A stretch of DNA of 6,178 bases from Micromonosporaceae bacterium (GTDB lineage: Bacteria > Actinomycetota > Actinomycetes > Mycobacteriales > Micromonosporaceae): positions 1 through 6,178 of the forward strand of contig JAFMQQ010000201.1 of assembly GCA_017354595.1 (NCBI GenBank), written 5' to 3'. The notes beneath the pieces are model-generated. The model was given only the letters and a program-made list of their open reading frames with translations. It searched no databases and was not told where the DNA came from. The translations under genes were made by a program, and so were the position numbers. Below, in pieces: positions 1 through 5,881 of the stretch. Position 1 is the first letter of the stretch. Each line of letters begins with the position of its first letter.

Positions 1-345
1 CCGGCCGCGGACCCCTGGCTGGGCGCGGAGGCGGCACAGGCGGAGCAGTCGGAGGCGGCTGAGCGCCCGCCCGCGGACCCCGCGGCGGTGACCGCGGCGA
101 TCCAGGATCCGTTGCCCGCCGGATGGGTGGAGCCGGCACCGGCGAGCGCGCCGGATCTCGCCCAGCAGGACGACCGGGAGGTCGAGCGGGGGTTGCGGGG
201 CCTGGTCGGAGGCGGCTCGTCCCAGGTAGGCGTCACGGCAGCGCTACGGGCCCGGGATGCCACCCGCCCGACCGAGCAGGACATCGCCGCCGCCGAGACC
301 GAGCTGGTGATCATCCGGCGCGGCTGGACCCCACCGCCGGGCTGA
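1..345 (+). CDS. Hypothetical protein, C-terminal part (5' end outside the window)
   Basis: The reading frame is open from the first base and ends at a TGA at 343-345, so this is the last ~114 residues of a longer protein. I do not recognise a family. The visible part begins with an Ala/Glu/Pro-rich, probably disordered stretch (residues ~1-55), then a charged segment with DDREVERGLRGLVGGG, and ends with a short, more regular section (TELVIIRRGWTPPPG). A GTG at 88 could act as a start, but there is no stop upstream of it in frame and no clear Shine-Dalgarno, so I treat the frame as continuing out of the window. No membrane segment or catalytic motif is visible. It runs tail-to-tail with rpiB, with only 4 bp between the stop codons. 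The GC-rich codon pattern matches the neighbouring genes, which supports real coding, but short open frames are common at this GC content. Confidence 0.6.
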   Translation, partial: PAADPWLGAEAAQAEQSEAAERPPADPAAVTAAIQDPLPAGWVEPAPASAPDLAQQDDREVERGLRGLVGGGSSQVGVTAALRARDATRPTEQDIAAAETELVIIRRGWTPPPG

Positions 346-349
346 GTAC

Positions 350-820
350 TCAGCCTGGCAAGGGCGGCAGTTCGTGCGTCTTCTCGTACTCGGCCACCTG
401 CCCGATCCGCCGGGCGTGCCGCGCCTGTCCGGAGAACGGGGTGGCCAGGAAGGCCTCGACGATCGCGGTCGCCTCGGCGAGCGTGTGCTGCCGGGCGCCG
501 ATACCCACCAGGTTGGCGTCGTTGTGCTGCCGCGCCAGCCGCGCGGTCTCGGTGCTCCAGGCCAGTGCGGCGCGTACCCCGGTCACCTTATTCGCGGCGA
601 TCTGCTCGCCGTTGCCCGACCCGCCGATCACCACGCCGAGGCTGCCCGGGTCGGCCACCACCCTTGCGCCGCAGACGAAGCAGTAGGGCCCGTAGTCGTC
701 CTCCGGCTGGTAGCTGGTCGCCCCGAGGTCGACCACCTGGTACCCGCAGCCGGGCAGGTACCCGGCCAGGTGCTGCTTGAGCTCGAAGCCGGCGTGGTCG
801 CTGGCCAGGTATACCCGCAT
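350..820 (-). CDS. rpiB: Ribose-5-phosphate isomerase B (RpiB/LacA/LacB family)
   Basis: This cytosolic enzyme interconverts ribose 5-phosphate and ribulose 5-phosphate in the non-oxidative pentose phosphate pathway. The 156-residue product is the usual length for actinobacterial RpiB and aligns in my memory with M. tuberculosis Rv2465c, offset by three residues. Visible motifs are SDHAG (7-11), the glycine-rich loop GGSGNGEQIAANK (66-78), RQHND (97-101) and GIGAR (106-110). By correspondence to the mycobacterial enzyme, E72 is the catalytic base, H99 assists ring opening, and R110, R134 and R138 hold the phosphate. The E. coli-type catalytic Cys position is Gly66, so this is the Glu-dependent subclass. 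One oddity is DDYGPYC (41-47), where a Pro usually follows the Tyr. The ATG start lies 3 bp after the stop of the DUF1015 gene and has a Shine-Dalgarno-like GGTAGG 6 nt upstream. rpiB is the last gene of the minus-strand cluster. Confidence 0.95.
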   Translation of the reverse strand: MRVYLASDHAGFELKQHLAGYLPGCGYQVVDLGATSYQPEDDYGPYCFVCGARVVADPGSLGVVIGGSGNGEQIAANKVTGVRAALAWSTETARLARQHNDANLVGIGARQHTLAEATAIVEAFLATPFSGQARHARRIGQVAEYEKTHELPPLPG

Positions 821-822
821 GC

Positions 823-832
823 CCTACCTACC
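823..832 (-). promoter_or_regulatory. Overlapping GGTAGG ribosome-binding elements for rpiB
   Basis: On the minus strand two overlapping GGTAGG copies (832-827 and 828-823) precede the rpiB ATG by 6 and 2 nt. They lie across the last codons and the TAG stop of the DUF1015 gene. Ribosomes ending translation of the upstream gene would cover this site, so translational coupling is the natural inference. The 6-nt spacing of the distal copy is the better ribosome-binding geometry. Confidence 0.5.
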
Positions 833-2026
833 CCCGTTCTCAGACCCGAGCTCGGCCACGACCAGACCGGCCCGGGCCTTCGGCATGAACCAGGTGCTCT
901 TGCGCGGCAGCTTATGCCGGGCCAGGTTCACCGCGATGAAGTCCGCCACGCTGACCGGGGCGATCAGCACCGCCAGCTCGGCCCGCCCGGTGTCGACCTG
1001 TTCGGCCAGCCACCGGGGCGGGTTGTCGCCGCCCACGTAGGTGATCCGCTTGTCGCCCGGCTCCAGGCCCAGCACCTCGCCCAGCAGTACCCGTTCGACC
1101 AGAGCGTGGTCCAGGTTCTCCACCTCGCTCGCCGATGGATCCACGGGGAGCTGGGCCGACCAGGCCGCCCCGGCGGCGTACCCGATGATCGTGCCGCGAC
1201 CGGCGGGGACCGTGACGTCGGCGAGTGGCTGTACCACCGCACCGGCCGCGGCCAGCCGCTGCGGCAGCTGATCGGCCGGCACCGGCAGTTCGGTGACGAG
1301 CCGGTGGTACGGCTCGATGGTGACCGAGGCAGGCGTGGTCACCACGGCCAGGAACCGTGCCAGCCCGGCGGTCTGCGCGGCGAGGCTGCGGTGGTTGCCG
1401 TCGGCCACCACCAGCTCGCCGCCGCCGGCCAGGGCGAGAATGCGGTCCTGCGTCGGGCCGGGCGGCAGCGCCCAGACCTCGTGCACCCGACCCGCCTCGT
1501 CCATGTCCCGCACCGAAGGCGGTCCGGCCGCCTCGGCCGCATCCCGCAGCGCCGCGTGCAGCGCCGCGCCCTGCCCGGTCTGCAGCAGCAGTACCGGCGA
1601 GAGCAGGTGCCCGATCGCGGAGGCGAGCGCCACCCGTTCGCGGACCTTCTCCGGAAACACGTCCTCGTTGCGGATCACCAGGCCGGGCTCCGCCGCACTG
1701 GTCGAGATCTGGTTGGTATCGACCATCGTCCACACACCGTACGAGCTGCCGCCGATCCGGTACACGCCGGCGATCTGCTCGTACGGCCGGTACCGGCCAG
1801 CCGCCTTGGTCTCGGCCAGTCGCGCCGCCGCGTCCGGCAGCGTGGCATCGAACGGCCGACCCAGGCTCGCCGGCGCCCGGTGCGGCATCTCGATGGCCAG
1901 CGCACTGGCCGGGTTGGCCTCGATGATCCTGGTTATCTCCGACTCGTCGGCGAACTCGTCGTAGTTGCGCGCCCCGGTGCCACCGGTGGACAGCCAGGCG
2001 CGGGCGATGGGGTGAGCGAGCGTCAC
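824..2026 (-). CDS. DUF1015 domain-containing protein
   Basis: This is a complete 400-residue protein of the DUF1015 family, which has no established biochemical function that I know of. Family hallmarks are visible: VYRIGG in the N-terminal half (88-93), ADGNHRSLAA (208-217) corresponding to the family's DGHHR-type motif, PYHRLV (239-244), and a C-terminal block with KSTWFMPK (376-383) followed by AGLVVAEL (386-393). The middle His of the usual DGHHR reads Asn here. No signal peptide or membrane segment is seen, so it is probably cytosolic. The GTG start is well fixed: an in-frame TAG at 2036-2038 lies 9 nt upstream, and homolog-like sequence (HPIARAW) begins at residue 5. No good Shine-Dalgarno precedes it. 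The gene lies 57 bp after the nitroreductase and 3 bp before rpiB, consistent with co-transcription. The conserved polar motifs suggest an enzyme, but the substrate is unknown. Confidence 0.9.
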   Translation of the reverse strand: MTLAHPIARAWLSTGGTGARNYDEFADESEITRIIEANPASALAIEMPHRAPASLGRPFDATLPDAAARLAETKAAGRYRPYEQIAGVYRIGGSSYGVWTMVDTNQISTSAAEPGLVIRNEDVFPEKVRERVALASAIGHLLSPVLLLQTGQGAALHAALRDAAEAAGPPSVRDMDEAGRVHEVWALPPGPTQDRILALAGGGELVVADGNHRSLAAQTAGLARFLAVVTTPASVTIEPYHRLVTELPVPADQLPQRLAAAGAVVQPLADVTVPAGRGTIIGYAAGAAWSAQLPVDPSASEVENLDHALVERVLLGEVLGLEPGDKRITYVGGDNPPRWLAEQVDTGRAELAVLIAPVSVADFIAVNLARHKLPRKSTWFMPKARAGLVVAELGSENGGR

Positions 2027-2040
2027 ACCCGGAGGCTACC

Positions 2041-2056
2041 GGCTGGCCCGGCAGCC
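2041..2056 (-). other. Small GC hairpin between nitroreductase and DUF1015 genes
   Basis: The 57-bp spacer (2027-2083) contains GGCTG and CAGCC arms (2041-2045 and 2052-2056) that can pair around a 6-nt loop. There is no U-tract, so it is unlikely to be a strong terminator. It could tune transcript processing or expression of the downstream genes, but a 5-bp stem in DNA this GC-rich can occur by chance. Confidence 0.2.
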
Positions 2057-2083
2057 CCCGGCCGCCCACCCGGCCCCGCATCC

Positions 2084-2719
2084 TCAGCTGAAGTCGGGTT
2101 TGGCTTCCCGGGTGCGCTTCAGCTCATAGAAGCCGGGAGTACTGGCGACCAGCATCACGCCATCCCACAGCCGGCCCGCCGCCTCGCCCTTCGGGGCGGG
2201 GGTGATCACCGGGCCGAAGAAGGCGACCTGGCTCCCGTCCGGCCCGGGCGCGTGCACCACCGGGGTACCGACATCCAGCCCGACCGGCTTCATGCCCTCG
2301 TCGTGGCTGGCCCGCAGCGCCTGGTCGTACTCGGTCGTGTCGGCCGCGTCGGCGAGCTCGACGGGCAGCTTCGCATCGGCCAGCGCGGCCTCGTAGAGCG
2401 GCCGGCCGACCTCCTGCTTCTCCAGGTGGATCCGGGTACCCAGAGCGGTGTACAGGTCGCGCAGCACGCCGTTGCCGTGCTTGCGCTCCGCGGCGATCGC
2501 GATCCGTACCGGTCCCCAGCTGTTGGCCAGCATCTCCTTGTACCGCTCGGAGAGCTCGTCGCGGCCCTCGTTGAGGACGGAAAGGCTCATCACGTGGAAC
2601 CGGATGTCGATCGGCCGGACCTGCTCGACCTCGAGCAGCCATCGGGAGGTGATCCACGCCCACGGGCACCGCGGGTCGAACCACATATCGGCGGTAACCC
2701 GCTCCGGGATAGTTGTCAT
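2084..2719 (-). CDS. DsbA-like mycothiol-dependent nitroreductase family protein (Rv2466c-like)
   Basis: This 211-residue cytosolic protein has a thioredoxin fold with a helical insertion and resembles M. tuberculosis Rv2466c, a mycothiol-dependent reductase (mycoredoxin-like, nitroreductase activity). The pattern WFDPRCPWAWITSRW (13-27) carries the active-site Cys18 at the start of helix 1. The insertion includes HVMSLSVLNE (42-51) and SWGPVRIA (67-74). GTPVVH (151-156) provides the cis-proline loop (P153), followed by FFGPV (167-171) and ELKRTRE (199-205) near the C-terminus. The second active-site position is Ala21, so the usual CxxC is CxxA and the protein would need an external thiol for resolution. 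The ATG at 2719 is preferred over an in-frame start at 2803, because the extra 28 residues are unlike the family and would run into the divergent promoter region. It is the first gene of the minus-strand cluster, divergent from pepN. No Shine-Dalgarno is visible, so leaderless translation is possible. Confidence 0.92.
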   Translation of the reverse strand: MTTIPERVTADMWFDPRCPWAWITSRWLLEVEQVRPIDIRFHVMSLSVLNEGRDELSERYKEMLANSWGPVRIAIAAERKHGNGVLRDLYTALGTRIHLEKQEVGRPLYEAALADAKLPVELADAADTTEYDQALRASHDEGMKPVGLDVGTPVVHAPGPDGSQVAFFGPVITPAPKGEAAGRLWDGVMLVASTPGFYELKRTREAKPDFS

Positions 2720-2725
2720 GGGGAA

Positions 2726-2735
2726 AGTGTTATCC
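2726..2735 (-). promoter_or_regulatory. Candidate -10 region for the nitroreductase cluster (leaderless-type)
   Basis: Reading the minus strand, GGATAACACT (2735-2726) ends 6 nt before the ATG at 2719. ATAA/AACACT is unusually A/T-rich for this DNA, and no Shine-Dalgarno follows it. That placement suits an actinobacterial -10 element with transcription starting at or very near the start codon. No convincing -35 was found. The GGAAT/GTT pattern of SigH/SigR-type promoters, which would be expected by analogy with mycobacterial Rv2466c, is also not seen. Confidence 0.4.
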
Positions 2736-2781
2736 GCAACCAGGGCACCGGCGACATGGCCCCTGGGTGACCTGGCCCACT

Positions 2782-2791
2782 GCGGTACCGC
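2782..2791. promoter_or_regulatory. Perfect 10-bp palindrome GCGGTACCGC in the divergent promoter region
   Basis: GCGGTACCGC is its own reverse complement and lies between the two divergent genes, about 28 bp upstream of the pepN ATG and 62 bp upstream of the nitroreductase ATG. Its position would suit a repressor or activator site affecting pepN, or a site shared by both genes. Dyad sequences of this length are not rare in DNA this GC-rich, so function is only an inference. Confidence 0.25.
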
Positions 2792-2805
2792 CAAGCCCGG
2801 CATGC

Positions 2806-2811
2806 AACACT
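2806..2811 (+). promoter_or_regulatory. Candidate -10 element for pepN (leaderless-type)
   Basis: AACACT at 2806-2811 is followed by 7 nt and then the pepN ATG. It matches the A at position 2 and T at position 6 of the TANNNT-type -10 and sits where a leaderless start would place it. No clear Shine-Dalgarno lies between it and the ATG, only a weak GCGAG. The same AACACT stands 6 nt before the opposite gene's start. No recognisable -35 was found. Confidence 0.4.
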
Positions 2812-2818
2812 CGCGAGC

Positions 2819-5422
2819 ATGGCCGGAGTCCGTAATCTCGCCCAGGTAGAGGCCGTCGAGCGCGCCCGCCTGCTCGACGTCACCGGGTACGACATCACCC
2901 TCGACCTGACCGATGGCACCGGTGGGCCGGGCGAGGACCGCTTCCGGTCGACAACCAGGGTCGCCTTCAACTGCACCGAGCCGGGTGCGGGTACCTTCAT
3001 CGAGGTCGCCGCTGAGCAGATCCGATCGGCGACCCTGAACGGCTCACCCGTCGCGCTGGACGACTGGTCCGCCGAGCGGGGGCTGAGCCTGCCGGAGTTG
3101 GCGGCCAGCAACGAGCTGGTGGTCGACGCGGACTTCAGCTACTCCACCAGCGGGCAGGGCCTGCACCGCAGCGTCGACCCGGTGGACAAGGAGGTCTATC
3201 TCTACAGCCAGTTCGAGACCGCCGACGCGCAGCGGGTCTTCGCCTGCTTCGACCAGCCGGACCTGAAGTCGGTGTACGCCTGGCACGTGACCGTACCCGG
3301 GCACTGGCGGGTGATCTCCAACATGCCGGTCGAGCGGGAGGAGCCGGCCGGCTCCGCGGGCATCGCCGACAGTGGAGCGAAGACTGTCCACTTCGGAACC
3401 TCGGCGCGGATGAGCACCTACATCACCGCGGTGTGTGCCGGGCCGTACCACGCGGCGACCGAGCAGCACGGCGGCATCGAACTGGGTGTCTACTGCAGAC
3501 AGTCGATGAAGCGCTACCTCGACGCCGGCGACATCTTCCTGATCACCAAGCAGGGCTTCGACTTCTACCAGGAGCAGTTCGGGGTGGCGTACCCGCTGCC
3601 CAAGTACGACCAGGTGTTCGTACCCGAGTTCAACGCCGGCGCGATGGAGAACTTCGGCTGCATCGTGCACGCCGAGCAGCACTACATCTTCCGCTCCCAG
3701 GTCACCGACTACGAGTACGAGAACCGCGCCAACACGATCCTGCACGAGATGGCGCACATGTGGTTCGGCGACCTGGTGACGATGCGTTGGTGGGACGACC
3801 TGTGGCTGAACGAGTCGTTCGCGGAGTGGGCCAGCCACTGGTGCAACTCGCGGGCGACCCGGTTCACCGATGCCTGGACCAGCTTCCTGTCCAGCCGCAA
3901 GAACTGGGGGTACTGGCAGGATCAGCTCTCCTCCACGCACCCGATCTACTGCGAGATCCCGGACGTGGCCGCGGTCGAGGTCAACTTCGACGGCATCACC
4001 TACGCCAAGGGCGCCAGCGTCATCAAGCAGCTGGTGGCGTACGTCGGTGAGGCGGCCTTCCTGGCCGGGCTGCGCGAGTACTTCGCCAAGCACGCCTGGG
4101 GCAACGCCACCTTCGACGACCTGCTCGCCGCGGCCGAGGCGGCATCCGGCACCCCGCTGCGCAAGTTCGCCGCCCAGTGGCTGGAGACGGCGCAGGTGAA
4201 CACGCTGCGACCCGAGGTGGCGACCGCGGCCGACGGGACGTACGAGTCGGTGGCGGTACGGCAGGAGGCGCCGGCCGAGCATCCCACGCTGCGGACCCAC
4301 CGGATCGCCGTCGGCCTGTACGACCTGAGGGACGGCGGGATGCACCGGCGGGAGCGCCTGGAGATCGAGATCGCCGGCGAGCTCACCGAGATCCCGGCGC
4401 TGCGCGGCGCCCCGGTCGCGGACGCGCTGCTGCTCAACGACGACGACCTGAGCTACGCGAAGCTGCGGTTGGACGAGCGTTCGCTGTCGACCGTGATGGA
4501 ACACATCGGCGGCTTCGAGTCGTCACTGACCCGGGCCCTGGTCTGGGCGGCCACCTGGGACATGGTGCGGGACGCCGAATGGGCCAGCGGGAGCTACTTC
4601 AACCTCGCGCTCGCCGGGCTGCCGGTGGAGCACGACGTCAACCTGGTCACCTCGATCCTGCGGCAGGTGACCGGGGCGCTGACCCACTACGCGGACCCCG
4701 AGCGGGCGCCGGACCGGTGGGCCCAGCTCGCCGGGCACGCGTACGACGCGGTACGCGGCCGCGGCGGCGTGCCGGCCGGCAGCGGTTTGCAGCTTGCCTG
4801 GGCACGCAGCTTCGCCAGTGCCGCCGCGCCAGCGGCGGTGGCCGAGGACAAGTACCTCGGCATCGTGCGCGAGTGGCTGGCCGGCAGCGAAATACCGGCG
4901 GGCCTGTCCATCGACACCGAGCTGCGCTGGCGGTTGCTGCAGTCGCTGGTAGCCGGCGGCGCGGCGGGTGAGCCGGAGATCCAGGCGGAGCTGGAGCGCG
5001 ACCGTACCGCGGGCGGTGAGCGGCAGGCGGCGGTCGCCACCGGGCTGATCGCGACACCGGAAGCGAAGGCGGAGACGTGGCGCCGGCTGACCAGCCCGCA
5101 GCCGCTACCGAACTGGCTGCAACGGGCGCTGCTGAGCGGCTTCCAGCACCCGGCGCAGACGGCGCTCACACAGCCGTACGTGCGGGCCTACTTCGATGTG
5201 GTCGAACAGGTGTGGGCGACCCGGGACAGCGAACCGGCGCAGGAGTTCGTCGAGCTGGGGTACCCGTCCCTGCAGGTATCCGAGGCGACTCTGGCCGCAA
5301 CCGACGAGTGGCTGGCCGCCCCGGATCGGCCGGGCCCGCTACGCCGGCTGGTTGCCGAGGGGCGCGACGGTGTGGTCCGGGCGCTGGCCGGTCGGGCCAG
5401 AGACGCGGCCGAACACGCCTGA
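2819..5422 (+). CDS. pepN: Aminopeptidase N (M1 family zinc metallopeptidase)
   Basis: This 867-residue protein removes N-terminal amino acids from peptides and belongs to the M1 gluzincin family. It lacks a signal peptide, so it is most likely a cytosolic enzyme of peptide turnover. The N-terminal beta domain (~1-210) carries QFETADAQRVF (131-141), the substrate N-terminus-binding region with Q131. The catalytic domain has GAMEN (274-278) and HEMAH (309-313), with the third zinc ligand E332 in NESFAEW 18 residues after H313. E310 is the general base, and Y395 in ITYAKG is the transition-state tyrosine. From about residue 536 (LLNDDDLSYAKL) to the end the sequence fits the helical ERAP1-like C-terminal domain. 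The length is typical of actinobacterial PepN (~850-870). The ATG at 2819 lacks a Shine-Dalgarno but has a candidate -10 just upstream. pepN is transcribed divergently from the nitroreductase cluster and converges on the DUF5130 gene with a 51-bp gap. All key residues are present. Confidence 0.97.
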   Translation: MAGVRNLAQVEAVERARLLDVTGYDITLDLTDGTGGPGEDRFRSTTRVAFNCTEPGAGTFIEVAAEQIRSATLNGSPVALDDWSAERGLSLPELAASNELVVDADFSYSTSGQGLHRSVDPVDKEVYLYSQFETADAQRVFACFDQPDLKSVYAWHVTVPGHWRVISNMPVEREEPAGSAGIADSGAKTVHFGTSARMSTYITAVCAGPYHAATEQHGGIELGVYCRQSMKRYLDAGDIFLITKQGFDFYQEQFGVAYPLPKYDQVFVPEFNAGAMENFGCIVHAEQHYIFRSQVTDYEYENRANTILHEMAHMWFGDLVTMRWWDDLWLNESFAEWASHWCNSRATRFTDAWTSFLSSRKNWGYWQDQLSSTHPIYCEIPDVAAVEVNFDGITYAKGASVIKQLVAYVGEAAFLAGLREYFAKHAWGNATFDDLLAAAEAASGTPLRKFAAQWLETAQVNTLRPEVATAADGTYESVAVRQEAPAEHPTLRTHRIAVGLYDLRDGGMHRRERLEIEIAGELTEIPALRGAPVADALLLNDDDLSYAKLRLDERSLSTVMEHIGGFESSLTRALVWAATWDMVRDAEWASGSYFNLALAGLPVEHDVNLVTSILRQVTGALTHYADPERAPDRWAQLAGHAYDAVRGRGGVPAGSGLQLAWARSFASAAAPAAVAEDKYLGIVREWLAGSEIPAGLSIDTELRWRLLQSLVAGGAAGEPEIQAELERDRTAGGERQAAVATGLIATPEAKAETWRRLTSPQPLPNWLQRALLSGFQHPAQTALTQPYVRAYFDVVEQVWATRDSEPAQEFVELGYPSLQVSEATLAATDEWLAAPDRPGPLRRLVAEGRDGVVRALAGRARDAAEHA

Positions 5423-5431
5423 CGCGCGGCG

Positions 5432-5465
5432 CACAGCGACCCGCGACCTCCGGACCAGGGCTGTG
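5432..5465. terminator. Weak inverted repeat between convergent pepN and DUF5130 genes
   Basis: CACAGC (5432-5437) and GCTGTG (5460-5465) are perfect complements flanking a 22-nt loop that itself contains the small palindrome TCCGGA. Together they fill most of the 51-bp convergent gap (5423-5473). A symmetrical structure here could act on both converging transcripts. The stem is short, the loop is long and there is no U-tract, so this is only the best candidate rather than a convincing terminator. Confidence 0.22.
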
Positions 5466-5473
5466 AATCTGGC

Positions 5474-5881
5474 TCAGCCGCGGCCGGCGTACTCGACCAG
5501 CTGGGACAGGCCGGTGACGATTCCGCCGGCCAGGTCCCCACCGCCGAAGGCGGCGGCCATGGACAGCGCCGCCAGCTTCGCCGAGCGGTCCGGGATCCGC
5601 TTGCGCGCGACCGAACCGGTGACGATCTCCAGCACCCGCTGGTTCGGCGAGAGAGCCAGCAGCACCGAACGGTCCGGATCGGTCAGTTGCAGGTGGAGCT
5701 TCTCGGCGTGCCCGCGCACCGGCGCGTCCAGGTCGCCGACGTAGACGCTGAACGTCAGCCCGGTCGCCTCGTCGGCGGTACGCAGCGCCTCATCGAGGCG
5801 GAGCAACTGGGAGGTGGTAAACGGGCCGTCGAGCACCTGCGGCCGGTCGGTCAGCGGGGCGCTCATCTCACCAGCGGTCAC
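5474..5881 (-). CDS. DUF5130 domain-containing protein
   Basis: This 135-residue protein matches my recollection of the actinobacterial DUF5130 family (TPM-domain-like), whose function is not established. Recognisable segments are LLRLDEALRTADEATGLTFS (26-45), VYVGDL (47-52), HAEKLH (58-63), SVLLALSPNQRVLEIVTG (72-89) and DRSAKLAALSM (98-108). There is no signal peptide or membrane helix. The GTG at 5881 is chosen because GGGAGG lies 5 nt upstream. An ATG at 5866, five codons in, is the main alternative and sits immediately after a GGTGAG and 1 nt past the upstream stop. A longer frame to 5968 is unlikely, as it adds a Pro/Arg-rich stretch that is a shadow of the overlapping gene. With the GTG start it overlaps the CtaJ-like gene by 14 bp, implying translational coupling. 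It converges on pepN. Neighbourhood with an oxidase subunit hints at an envelope or respiratory role, but this is inference. Confidence 0.85.
   Translation of the reverse strand: MTAGEMSAPLTDRPQVLDGPFTTSQLLRLDEALRTADEATGLTFSVYVGDLDAPVRGHAEKLHLQLTDPDRSVLLALSPNQRVLEIVTGSVARKRIPDRSAKLAALSMAAAFGGGDLAGGIVTGLSQLVEYAGRG

Noticed and set aside
912..2081. Minus-strand open frame of 389 codons in another frame of the DUF1015 gene
   Set aside because: The product is Arg/Gly/Ala-rich low complexity, whereas the overlapping frame carries clear DUF1015 motifs.
374..2770. Plus-strand open frame of 798 codons running antisense to rpiB, DUF1015 and the nitroreductase
   Set aside because: It lies across three well-recognised genes on the opposite strand. 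Its translation is Arg/Gly/Pro/His-rich low-complexity sequence with no family resemblance, typical of an antisense shadow in GC-rich DNA.
2757..2778. Repeated TGGCCC hexamers (2757-2762 and 2773-2778) upstream of pepN as possible regulator half-sites
   Set aside because: They are short GC-rich direct repeats of a kind expected by chance in this composition, with no further symmetry or extension.
2720..2803. N-terminal extension of the nitroreductase to an upstream in-frame start at 2803
   Set aside because: The 28 added residues do not resemble the family, and the extension would occupy most of the divergent promoter region. The ATG at 2719 gives the family-typical length.
3044..4504. Minus-strand open frame of 486 codons antisense to pepN
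   Set aside because: pepN is unambiguous through its zinc site and GAMEN motif. The antisense product is Val/Leu/Arg/Gly-biased without motifs and results from the lack of stops in complementary GC-rich codons.
4177..4971. Plus-strand 264-codon frame inside pepN
   Set aside because: It is an out-of-frame shadow of the PepN C-terminal domain with Arg/Gly/Ala bias and no independent ribosome-binding site.
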